A stretch of DNA of 64,000 nucleotides. Origin: Gelidibacter mesophilus DSM 14095. Its GTDB lineage: Bacteria; Bacteroidota; Bacteroidia; Flavobacteriales; Flavobacteriaceae. Under the pieces are notes generated by a model that did not search any database, had not been told where the DNA came from, and saw only the letters and a program-made list of their open reading frames with translations. Numbering within the stretch: the first letter of the stretch is position 1; each line of letters opens with the position of its first letter. Of this stretch, positions 42,991 to 50,860 are shown one piece after another. The stretch is taken from the NCBI RefSeq assembly GCF_000423005.1, contig NZ_AUHD01000008.1, forward strand, positions 62,001 through 126,000. The letters are read 5' to 3'. A program made the position numbers and the translations under genes.

Positions 42991-45189
42991 ATGCTCAACA
43001 AAATATGGAGATACAGTCATTTTTATTTGACTGTGTCTTCTTTCTTATTCCTATTTTTGGCGACTGTTACAGGCGCATTTTTGACTTTCGAGCCCATTCA
43101 GGAAAAACTACAGCCATATTATATTAAAAATGCTGAAGATGTTTCAGTAGCTAAATTAGTAGAAACTTTAAAAAGCAAATACGATGAGGTTTTAGATTTT
43201 GAAGTAGATAAAAATTATTTTGTGAAAGCAAGTGTTTTTAGCATGGATGACAATGTTGGCGGACAGTTTTTCATAAATCCTTTTGATGGAAGTAAAATTG
43301 CTAACATTCCAACTAAAAATATTTTTTTTGAATTTTTAACCAATTTCCATCGTTCCTTATTTTTAAAAACCCCTGGAAGAGTTTTTGTAGGTATTACTTG
43401 TTTTTTATTATTTTTAATAGCCATTACAGGCTTGTTATTAGCAATTAAAAGACAAGGTGGGCTTTTAAAGTTTTGCTCAAAAATTATAAATGATAAGTCT
43501 ATACAGTACAACCATGTAGTTTTGGGGAGATTGTTGTTAATTCCTATTATAATTTTAGCTTTATCTGGAACCTATTTGTCTATGGACAGGTTTCTATTAT
43601 TACCAGAAATGAAAGCCATTGTTACCCAGCAAATATTAGTTTCAAAGCCTATAATTCCATTTTCTAATTTCCCTATTTTTAAGAACACGACATTAAAGGA
43701 TGTTAAGAAATTAGAATTTCCTTTTTCTACAGATGAAGACGACTTTTTCGTACTAAACTTACAGGATAAAGAGCTTAAAATTCATCAAAAAACAGGAGAG
43801 ATTGTACAAACAACCAATTATCCTTTTACCAAAGACTTAGCCGTGTTAAGTTTTAATCTGCACACAGGAGCAGGAAGTGTTATTTGGTCTTTAGTTTTGT
43901 TGATAAGCGCACTCTCTATTTTGTACTTTATGTATTCAGGAAGTATGATTACATTTAAAAGATTACGATCTAAAACTAAAAACAAATACAGCGCTAACCA
44001 AGCCAATTTCATTATTTTGGTAGGTTCGGAGAACGGAAACACAAAAAGATTAGGAAAAATAGTGCAGCAATCTCTGATAAAATCAGGTGAAAAAGTGTTT
44101 TTAGACATCTTAAACAACTACTCCAATTATTCTAATATCGAGCATTTAATCATAATCACTTCAACTTACGGTGAAGGAGAACCACCAAGTAATGCTCATT
44201 TATTTATAAACAAACTTCAACAAATAAAAATCACTAAACCTTTTACTTGTCATGTTATTGGCTTAGGTTCTTTTTCTTATCCAAAATTTTGTGAATTTGC
44301 TAAAAGTATTCATAGTCAAATTTTATCACAAGATAAGATTAATGTTCCGTCTGAAAGTCCTTTATTAATTCACAATCAGAATTATGAACAGTTTAGACAA
44401 TGGGTTTTAAAATGGGCTACTTCTTTGAATTTGAACTTAGAAATCCAAAATGAATTATCTCCCAGGAAACTGAAAGAAACTTCTTTTAAAGTGATTGACA
44501 AACAAGGCATCATCGATGAATATGATGAGACATTTAAACTCACATTAAAAGCAAAAAACAGAAGAAAATTTGTGCCAGGAGATCTGTTAGGCATTACACC
44601 TCCCAACGAGACTGCCGAAAGGTTATATTCTATTGGTAAAAATGCAAATGGAGATTTGTTATTGAGTATAAAAAAACACTCTCATGGTATTTGCTCAAAT
44701 TATTTAAACGATTTAAAGCCAAATCAAGAACTAAACGTAAGAATTAAAAAAAATAAGGACTTTCATTTACCTAAAAAGGCTAAACATATAATATTTATAG
44801 CTAATGGGACTGGAATAGCCCCATTTTTAGGCATGATTCATATAAAAACAAAGGCTTCTAAATCCTTATATTGGGGGACGCGAACAAAAACTTCCGAAGA
44901 ATTATATAGGCCACAAATTTTGGAAGCTTTGCAAAAAGAGACCTTGCAACAATATAATGTTGCTTTTTCCAAGGAGGAAAACCCCAATAACTATGTTCAA
45001 GATTTAATTGAGAAAGATGAAAAAAAGATTTCAAAAACACTTGCGTCTGGAGGAATAATAATGATTTGTGGATCAATTACTATGCGTAATGACATCTTTG
45101 TTCTATTGGAAAAGATTTGTAATAGAAACGGACTACATTCAATTGAAGTGTACAAGAAGAAAGAACAAATTTTAACAGATTGTTATTAA
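42991..45189 (+). CDS. PepSY membrane protein fused to flavodoxin/NADPH reductase
   Basis: 732 aa. Residues 1-325 are a PepSY-associated membrane domain with about four helices (near 12-32, 130-152, 180-200, 295-318) and periplasmic PepSY segments (FFINPFDGSKIANI). From about 338 a flavodoxin domain begins (FIILVGSENGNTKRLGKIV, TSTYGEGEPPSNA), followed by an FAD-binding part (RLYSIGKN) and an NADPH-binding part (IIFIANGTGIAPFLGMI, GGIIMICGS). The C-terminal half resembles sulfite reductase flavoprotein. It should carry electrons from cytosolic NADPH through FMN/FAD and membrane haems to the periplasm to reduce ferric siderophore. XusC is the simpler PepSY counterpart. Confidence 0.9.
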   Translation: MLNKIWRYSHFYLTVSSFLFLFLATVTGAFLTFEPIQEKLQPYYIKNAEDVSVAKLVETLKSKYDEVLDFEVDKNYFVKASVFSMDDNVGGQFFINPFDGSKIANIPTKNIFFEFLTNFHRSLFLKTPGRVFVGITCFLLFLIAITGLLLAIKRQGGLLKFCSKIINDKSIQYNHVVLGRLLLIPIIILALSGTYLSMDRFLLLPEMKAIVTQQILVSKPIIPFSNFPIFKNTTLKDVKKLEFPFSTDEDDFFVLNLQDKELKIHQKTGEIVQTTNYPFTKDLAVLSFNLHTGAGSVIWSLVLLISALSILYFMYSGSMITFKRLRSKTKNKYSANQANFIILVGSENGNTKRLGKIVQQSLIKSGEKVFLDILNNYSNYSNIEHLIIITSTYGEGEPPSNAHLFINKLQQIKITKPFTCHVIGLGSFSYPKFCEFAKSIHSQILSQDKINVPSESPLLIHNQNYEQFRQWVLKWATSLNLNLEIQNELSPRKLKETSFKVIDKQGIIDEYDETFKLTLKAKNRRKFVPGDLLGITPPNETAERLYSIGKNANGDLLLSIKKHSHGICSNYLNDLKPNQELNVRIKKNKDFHLPKKAKHIIFIANGTGIAPFLGMIHIKTKASKSLYWGTRTKTSEELYRPQILEALQKETLQQYNVAFSKEENPNNYVQDLIEKDEKKISKTLASGGIIMICGSITMRNDIFVLLEKICNRNGLHSIEVYKKKEQILTDCY

Positions 45190-45390
45190 ATCGCTCTTTT
45201 GAACTTTAGGGTACAATCAAGTGGAGGCCTAGAGTATCTATAAAAAAAATGATATTCAGAGTTTAATCGATTTTTAATTAGTTCTTCCACGATTTTTTTA
45301 CGAGTACTTATTTTTAACAAATGAACAAATACTAATAGAACATACTTTGTGGCCCTATGTTACGTGTAATTGATTAAACATATTTTTCTC

Positions 45391-46599
45391 TCAAACCAAT
45401 ATTTCAATCGCATCATCTAAAACGGAATTGTCAAACTCTTTGAGATAAGCTTGCGTGACAGCAAGATTTTGATGACCCATAGATTCACTGATTATATCGG
45501 TAGCGACTCCTTTTTGTTTTAAACAGTTTGCAAAACTATGTCTAGCGACATAACTGCTCAAGGGTTTATTGATTTCACATATTTCCGCAATCTCTTTTAA
45601 TTCCTTGTTGTAACGTTGAAGGGTTTTATGTTTTCTATTCTCTAGCTGTGATGGGGTTAAGCTGTTTTTCAAAAGAATTGAAAATACGTAATTAGTACCT
45701 GTTGATAACTGTTTGTAATAGCTCAGTATCTCTTGAACAGGGAGAACAATCTTAATTTTAAAATGTCCTTTTGTTTTGGATCTCGTATAATAGATGTTGT
45801 CGAAGTCAGTGTCTTTCCATTCAAGCTTCATCATGTCGGCAAAATTCATACCTCTAGTATAAAAACTGAAGATAAAATAGTTTCGGGAATTAATAAACGA
45901 TGGATATTTATTTAAGTCCAGATCTCTAATTTTTAGGACTTCCTCTATTGATAAAGCCTTTTTTAGGTTTTTACCTTTAAGTTTTGAGACCTTATATATC
46001 TTCAAGGGATAATCCTGTTCTTTCACAATGTTTCTTTCAATGGCGAAGTTGTATAGCGCTCTAATTGTCCTCATCCGCACACCTATGCCTCCATCACTTC
46101 CGCCTCGCGACCTTAAAAAAGCCTCATATTTATATAAAAAAGAAGGAGTAACTTCTGTAAAGTTAAGTCTGGTACTCTTATTGAATTTTTTTAAAGATTC
46201 AAAAGTATCTTTATTTACTTTTGCATTTCCTGTTCTTCCTGCGTAGATCATTTCGCCAATAATCTCATCCCAGAAATAAAAAACATTTTGCTGTACGGGA
46301 TTAGATACAATTCTAAAACGATTCTCAAAGTCTCGCAAGGTGAAATCACTCTTTTCCATTTCGAGTTCTGAAAGGATTTTTAAAGCTCTGTCCTTAAATT
46401 TTAGAAGTAACCTGTTATTCTGGGTGCTATTTGAATTCTTAGTTGTGAAACTACCCGTTGTTTGGTTCCATTCATTCGGAAAAGATCTGAATATCGTTTG
46501 AAAAAATTTCGAATGTCTATCTTTAGATACCCTCAAAGAGATGGGGTAACTGCCATCAGCGAGCTTTGTTTTTCTTAATACGGTTTTTACGGTTGCCAT
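45391..46599 (-). CDS. int: Tyrosine site-specific integrase
   Basis: 402-aa recombinase of the Bacteroidota IntDOT-like group. The N-terminal arm-binding domain (about 1-90) and SAM-like core-binding domain (95-200) precede the catalytic domain: first arginine in FYTRGMNFADMMKLEW (near 248), ARHSFANCLKQ, GHQNLAVTQAYLKEF with the nucleophile tyrosine near 384. It faces inward from the right end; its start lies 16 bp from the paired GTACAACA repeats and about 150 bp from attR. It would integrate and excise the element at tRNA-Asn. Confidence 0.95.
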   Translation of the reverse strand: MATVKTVLRKTKLADGSYPISLRVSKDRHSKFFQTIFRSFPNEWNQTTGSFTTKNSNSTQNNRLLLKFKDRALKILSELEMEKSDFTLRDFENRFRIVSNPVQQNVFYFWDEIIGEMIYAGRTGNAKVNKDTFESLKKFNKSTRLNFTEVTPSFLYKYEAFLRSRGGSDGGIGVRMRTIRALYNFAIERNIVKEQDYPLKIYKVSKLKGKNLKKALSIEEVLKIRDLDLNKYPSFINSRNYFIFSFYTRGMNFADMMKLEWKDTDFDNIYYTRSKTKGHFKIKIVLPVQEILSYYKQLSTGTNYVFSILLKNSLTPSQLENRKHKTLQRYNKELKEIAEICEINKPLSSYVARHSFANCLKQKGVATDIISESMGHQNLAVTQAYLKEFDNSVLDDAIEILV

Positions 46600-46615
46600 A
46601 GGTTTAGAATAAATC

Positions 46616-46635
46616 AGTACAACATCTGTACAACA
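46616..46635. repeat. Paired GTACAACA repeats, right end
   Basis: AGTACAACA at 46,616-46,624 and TGTACAACA at 46,627-46,635, the same 11-bp period and neighbouring bases as the left-end pairs. They lie between the integrase gene and attR, as arm-type sites would. Confidence 0.6.
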
Positions 46636-46751
46636 AATTGCCTTTTAAAGGTAAATCAAATGAAAATAAAAACAAAACTAAAAACTATAAAATATTGATT
46701 ATCAGTTGATAAGAAGCCAAATATTGACAAATGAAAACTGAAATTAATTGT

Positions 46752-46794
46752 CTGTTAATCAGAGGGTCCTTGGTTCGGGCCCAAGAAGAGGAGC
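46752..46794. repeat. Right attachment site (attR), displaced tRNA-Asn 3' end
   Basis: 43-bp copy of the tRNA-Asn 3' half with one change (G at 46,778), which alters T-loop position A58. It lacks the 5' half, so it is not a tRNA gene. Confidence 0.92.
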
Positions 46795-46799
46795 AAACA

Positions 46800-46827
46800 A
46801 AGCCGTTACGAAAGTAGCGGCTTTTTT
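46800..46827 (+). terminator. Original tRNA-Asn terminator, displaced
   Basis: AAGCCGTTAC / GTAGCGGCTT (one wobble) with a GAAA loop and a T run, just past attR. It probably terminated tRNA-Asn before the element inserted. Confidence 0.6.
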
Positions 46828-47160
46828 GTTTCAAATACCTTTGGATTATGACGAATTAACACCCATCAAATTCCTTTTATAAACGTATAAAGAACCGCTC
46901 AAAGCAACATCACATCCTCATCTAATCTTATATCTTCAAATAATTAGCTGTTCTCATTTTTTTGATTAGTTGAGGCTGTGACAAAACCCCAAATGCAATC
47001 TATAGCTGCTTTATGACAATTTTTTGAATATTCCATTTGAGGTAAATCTAAAATAACGATCACTCAAATAGTGAATTAAAAAGTTATGGGATAAAATGGA
47101 GATTTCTCACTTTTACTATCGGGCACCTTCAGTGCATTGAAATTTTCAACCTTCGTTCTA
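46828..47160. other. Intergenic stretch after attR
   Basis: About 330 bp of chromosomal DNA between the displaced terminator and the AraC gene. I see no gene, repeat or RNA in it. Confidence 0.4.
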
Positions 47161-48171
47161 TTAATTCCTGCCAGTATATTTTTCATTTTGTTCCAATAAC
47201 CCCTGTTTTGGAGTATACCCGAAAGTTTTCTTGAAGGTACTTATAAAATGAGAGACACTTTTATAGCCCAATATTTCCGCCATTTCCTGAACGGTGTGTT
47301 TTTCTGCCAACATAGTTTGTGCTTTTTCCATTTTCAATTGGATCACATAAGCATATATTGAGGTGTTATATAATTGTTTGAATCCCTGCTTTAATTTTAG
47401 TTCATTTAAAAAAACCATCCTTGAAAGTTCCTTTGCCGTCGGCGGGTTATCAAAATGCAATGTAATATAAGCCTTTGCGGCCTCTATTTTTTCATAATCC
47501 TCTCTGTTTATACTGGTTTTGTTGGTTATTGCCTCAGAAAATTTGATCAAAATGTGCAAAAACAGTTCCTTTAATTTTAAATCGGTCAAGTGCTTTGCGT
47601 GTCTTTTAGGGAATCCCTGCAACATCAGTTCATTTAAAACGCGCTTTGAAGAGCTATCTAACGGACAGGTAATCTCTCCATATCCCACGGTCTTTTCCTC
47701 CATTACTGATCTGTAAAATTTAGAATGGCGAATCCAAGGTTCATGAAAAAACAAACTTAAATAGTAATTCCGACTCATAACCACCGATAGGTATCGCGAT
47801 TTTTTTTGGGAAACAATCTCCAATGTGGTTTCTAGTCCCTTACAATATACCAGATGCATGATTCCCAAATTGAATTGACATTTTTTATGGCATGATCTCC
47901 TTCCTACGGAACAGCCATCCATCATACAGAAAATTTGTATATAATCTTCTGAAACAGAAATCTGATCCGTTAATTGTTGTTTAGGTTTTATGGAGGTGTC
48001 TATTAAACATAATCCTTTAGTGTAAATTAAATTACTTGAAATCTCCGAATCCTTATGTAAGTCCTTTTCTACTGACAGATTGCTCATTCTTTCCGCAATC
48101 AACTTATCATCATAAAGATTAACGTTATAAATTATTCTATCAAGTTCAATCAATTTTGATTTCACATTCAT
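47161..48171 (-). CDS. AraC family regulator of the chromosomal iron locus
   Basis: 336 aa. The N-terminal part carries a cysteine cluster (GCSVGRRSCHKKCQF); the C-terminal two-HTH domain reads NPPTAKELSRMVFLNELKLKQGFKQLYNTS and HTVQEMAEILGYKSVSHFISTFKKTFGYTPKQG. It resembles PchR-type siderophore-sensing activators and is equivalent to, but clearly diverged from, the island regulator at 36,021. Divergent from the TonB receptor at 48,419; direct repeats lie 9 bp upstream of its start codon. Confidence 0.9.
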   Translation of the reverse strand: MNVKSKLIELDRIIYNVNLYDDKLIAERMSNLSVEKDLHKDSEISSNLIYTKGLCLIDTSIKPKQQLTDQISVSEDYIQIFCMMDGCSVGRRSCHKKCQFNLGIMHLVYCKGLETTLEIVSQKKSRYLSVVMSRNYYLSLFFHEPWIRHSKFYRSVMEEKTVGYGEITCPLDSSSKRVLNELMLQGFPKRHAKHLTDLKLKELFLHILIKFSEAITNKTSINREDYEKIEAAKAYITLHFDNPPTAKELSRMVFLNELKLKQGFKQLYNTSIYAYVIQLKMEKAQTMLAEKHTVQEMAEILGYKSVSHFISTFKKTFGYTPKQGLLEQNEKYTGRN

Positions 48172-48179
48172 AATACGGT

Positions 48180-48212
48180 TTCCGATATTTTTAGTCCCAA
48201 TTCCGATATTTT
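48180..48212. promoter_or_regulatory. Direct-repeat AraC operator, chromosomal locus
   Basis: TTCCGATATTTT at 48,180-48,191 and again at 48,201-48,212, exact repeats spaced 21 bp. They end 17 bp before the TATTTTTG element of the receptor promoter, where an AraC activator would replace a -33 element. Confidence 0.6.
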
Positions 48213-48229
48213 AATGGCGGGTCTCTTTA

Positions 48230-48237
48230 TATTTTTG
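48230..48237 (+). promoter_or_regulatory. -7 element of the TonB receptor promoter
   Basis: TATTTTTG; no TTG -33 element is present at the proper distance, as expected for an activator-dependent promoter. Confidence 0.5.
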
Positions 48238-48246
48238 CCAAATCTA

Positions 48247-48267
48247 TTTATAATAAATCTAAATAAA
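48247..48267 (+). promoter_or_regulatory. Candidate iron box, chromosomal TonB receptor
   Basis: 21-bp box with core AATAAATCT, about 18 of 21 like the feoA box, again overlapping the expected transcription start about 10 bp past the -7 element. Confidence 0.45.
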
Positions 48268-48418
48268 AATAAGAGATGACAAAATATTTAAGTTTTACCC
48301 GTATTCATTTCATAAAAAAAACAATTATCCCATGTGAAAGAAATGGTTTGTAACTATGACATTCCAAAATCACTTCTCTATTTCATACTTTCAATTTTAT
48401 AAACAATCCTAAACAACT

Positions 48419-50797
48419 ATGATCAAATATATAAGTCTTTTTATGCTACTGACAATACAATTGTCATTTGCACAATCAAAAATCACTGGTACTATTACTA
48501 ATCAAAATCACGAACAAATTCCTTATGCTTCCGTGCTTGTTGAAAATACTGTCAAAGGAACATCTGCCGATGAAAACGGCTTTTTTGAGTTGACTAATTT
48601 AGCACCTGGTAATTATGAAATAAAAGTGTCCTTTGTTGGCTATAAATCTCTCGTCAAAACAGTGACCCTACATGAAAACGACCACATAAAATTGTCGTTT
48701 CAATTGATCGATGATTCCCAATTGGAAGAAGTTGAGATTTTTGGAAGTCGATTTCAACATCCCGATAAAATTGAGGCCTTGACCCGTTTGCCTTTGGCGC
48801 CATATGAGCAGATACAGAGCATCTCTATTATTTCGGATAAGCTGATAGCACAACAAGGGAATTTGACCATTTCAGACGCCACCAAAAATGTGCCTGGTGT
48901 TTACACTTTTGCAACGTATGGCAATAAAAGAGAAAGTATGTCTTCACGTGGCTTTAGAGGCATCCCTATTTTAAAGAATGGGGTTCGGGTACACTCAGAT
49001 TTTAGAGGTACTGGCATTCTTACTGACATGCAAGGTGTAGACAATATTCAGGTATTAAAAGGTGCTGCATCCATCACGCAAGGTGTGGCTACTGATTTAG
49101 GTAGTCCGGGTGGTGTTGTAAATATTGTGACCAAAACACCAAAATATGTTTTTGGTGGAAATGCAGGTTTAAGATTAGGAAGTTATGGCCAAGCGAGATC
49201 GACATTTGATGTTTACGGACCCATAGTAGAAAGCCAAAAAGTAGCATTCAGAATCAATACGGCCTTGGAACGTTCAGATAGCTATAGGGCTATGGTGTCT
49301 TCTGACCGATTTTATATTAACCCCTCCTTAGAATGGAAGCCAGATGAGAAAACAACGTTTACAGTTGAAATGGATTATTTTGAAGATAGCCGTACGCCTG
49401 ACCTGGGCACGGTAAATCTTGGAGAAAATGACGAAAATAAAATCTACGACTTGCCTCACGATATGTTTTTAGGCTTTGACAACGATAAATCTTTAACTTC
49501 AAATACTACGTACGCCATACGGTTTAAAAGAGACCTCAGTGATAAATTGAGTGTCAATGGTGCATTTTACAAATCCAATTTAGATTTGGACGATAAAGGT
49601 GCCAGTTTGGGAAATGTCATTAAAGACAGCGCCGGAGAACCCATTTATAACCAAAGAAATCGCGGCTATTCTGTCTCGACCCGACAAGATGACAATAGTG
49701 TCATACAATTTGATTTAATAGGTGACGACATAGAAACCGGGGGAATTTCTCATACGTTTCAAGTTGGTTTTGATTATCGCACAACAAATTACAGTACCTC
49801 ATCAATGAGCATCTCCAATGTAGATATGATAGACGTTTTTGCTCAAAACTCACATGATTTACCCGATGATCTAATTTTTCCAGAAGCTACAGTGTTAGGC
49901 GCAAAATCAAAAGCTATCGGTTTTGTGGCCCAAGATGTCATTACGTTCAACAACTATATAAAAACATTTTTAGGCGCTCGCTATAGTAAGACGCAAACCA
50001 TTACCGCTACAGAAACGACCCAAAGCGATGCCTTTAATCCGTTGGGAGGCGTTATTATTACTCCAGTTAAAAATTTAAACGTCTTCGCATCCTATACCAA
50101 TAGTTCCTACCCAAGAACCGCAACACGTTTAGATGTCAATGGAAACGAATTAGGCAACGAACGTTTCGATCAATTCGAAACAGGTATTAAAACCAATTGG
50201 TTAAATAATAGATTGCGCTTTAACTTAACCTTCTTTAAAATTAACAATAAAGACATCAATTTACCTGTATACGATGAGAATTGGGTGGCTACTGGATATT
50301 ATCAAAAAGGAGGTAATGATGAGCGAAAAGGAATCGAAGTAGAGCTTACCGGACGGCTATTGGATAATTTAGAGGTTATAACCGGATATTCTTATATCGA
50401 TGCGCAGTATAAAGAACACACCTCCTATGTCTATGGATCGGCGCCATTAAATACACCAAAACATACGTTTAATGCGTATGCCAACTATAGCTTCAAGGAA
50501 AGTCTTGAGGGTTTATCCATTGGTGCTGGCATCTATTTTACAGGAGAACGCCCAATCAACGATTGGAGTTCTGGAGCCGTGACACACGAAGGGATTGTAC
50601 CTAATCAAAAACCCTTTGATGTTGAAGCCTATACCCAAGTCAATGCTCAGCTCGCCTACAGAATTAATTCTCATTGGAATTTAAGATTTCTACTCAATAA
50701 CGTCTTTGATAAGATTGGATATAACGCTTATAGAACCCGTTATATTAACCAAACTGACCCTCGGAACTTCGCAGGCGTCTTGAGTTATTCATTTTAA
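48419..50797 (+). CDS. TonB-dependent siderophore receptor
   Basis: 792-aa outer-membrane receptor with a signal peptide (QLSFAQS), a CarboxypepD_reg-like domain (ITGTITNQNHEQIPYASVLVENTVKGTSAD), a plug (IQSISIISDKLIAQQGNLTISDATKNVPGVYTFATYGNKRESMSSRGF) and a barrel ending in SYSF. The plug wording is that of hydroxamate/catechol siderophore receptors. It lies with an AraC regulator and a PepSY protein, a common ferric-siderophore uptake set. A hairpin with T tract separates it from the PepSY gene. Confidence 0.93.
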   Translation: MIKYISLFMLLTIQLSFAQSKITGTITNQNHEQIPYASVLVENTVKGTSADENGFFELTNLAPGNYEIKVSFVGYKSLVKTVTLHENDHIKLSFQLIDDSQLEEVEIFGSRFQHPDKIEALTRLPLAPYEQIQSISIISDKLIAQQGNLTISDATKNVPGVYTFATYGNKRESMSSRGFRGIPILKNGVRVHSDFRGTGILTDMQGVDNIQVLKGAASITQGVATDLGSPGGVVNIVTKTPKYVFGGNAGLRLGSYGQARSTFDVYGPIVESQKVAFRINTALERSDSYRAMVSSDRFYINPSLEWKPDEKTTFTVEMDYFEDSRTPDLGTVNLGENDENKIYDLPHDMFLGFDNDKSLTSNTTYAIRFKRDLSDKLSVNGAFYKSNLDLDDKGASLGNVIKDSAGEPIYNQRNRGYSVSTRQDDNSVIQFDLIGDDIETGGISHTFQVGFDYRTTNYSTSSMSISNVDMIDVFAQNSHDLPDDLIFPEATVLGAKSKAIGFVAQDVITFNNYIKTFLGARYSKTQTITATETTQSDAFNPLGGVIITPVKNLNVFASYTNSSYPRTATRLDVNGNELGNERFDQFETGIKTNWLNNRLRFNLTFFKINNKDINLPVYDENWVATGYYQKGGNDERKGIEVELTGRLLDNLEVITGYSYIDAQYKEHTSYVYGSAPLNTPKHTFNAYANYSFKESLEGLSIGAGIYFTGERPINDWSSGAVTHEGIVPNQKPFDVEAYTQVNAQLAYRINSHWNLRFLLNNVFDKIGYNAYRTRYINQTDPRNFAGVLSYSF

Positions 50798-50812
50798 TCA
50801 ATTAGCCATCTT

Positions 50813-50846
50813 AAGTGCAATCAAATTTGGTTGCACTTTGTTTTTA
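50813..50846 (+). terminator. Terminator or attenuator between receptor and PepSY genes
   Basis: AAGTGCAA (50,813-50,820) / TTGCACTT (50,831-50,838) perfect stem followed by TGTTTTT. It lies inside the possible TTG-initiated extension of the next gene, which argues for the ATG start at 50,861. Confidence 0.6.
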
Positions 50847-50860
50847 ACTCACGTTTATAT

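Larger units (their letters stand above)
7042..46794. mobile_element. Composite integrative mobilisable element in tRNA-Asn
   Basis: A 39,753-bp island bounded by the attL/attR repeats. Recognisable modules are: a truncated first left end with an ISL3-type IS; an 18-kb glycan utilisation locus; an intact second left end; HTH, helicase, primase, MobC and relaxase genes; a tracrRNA/Cas9 relic; an AbiE toxin-antitoxin pair; a Xus-like iron locus; and a tyrosine integrase next to the right end. No VirB/Tra secretion genes or coupling protein are seen, so it probably needs a helper conjugation system. Its composition suggests two related elements fused at one tRNA site. Confidence 0.88.

Noticed and set aside
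46741-46800. Second tRNA-Asn gene
   Set aside because: Only the 3' half is present, with no D arm or 5' acceptor strand, and the T-loop A58 is changed; it is the displaced att copy.
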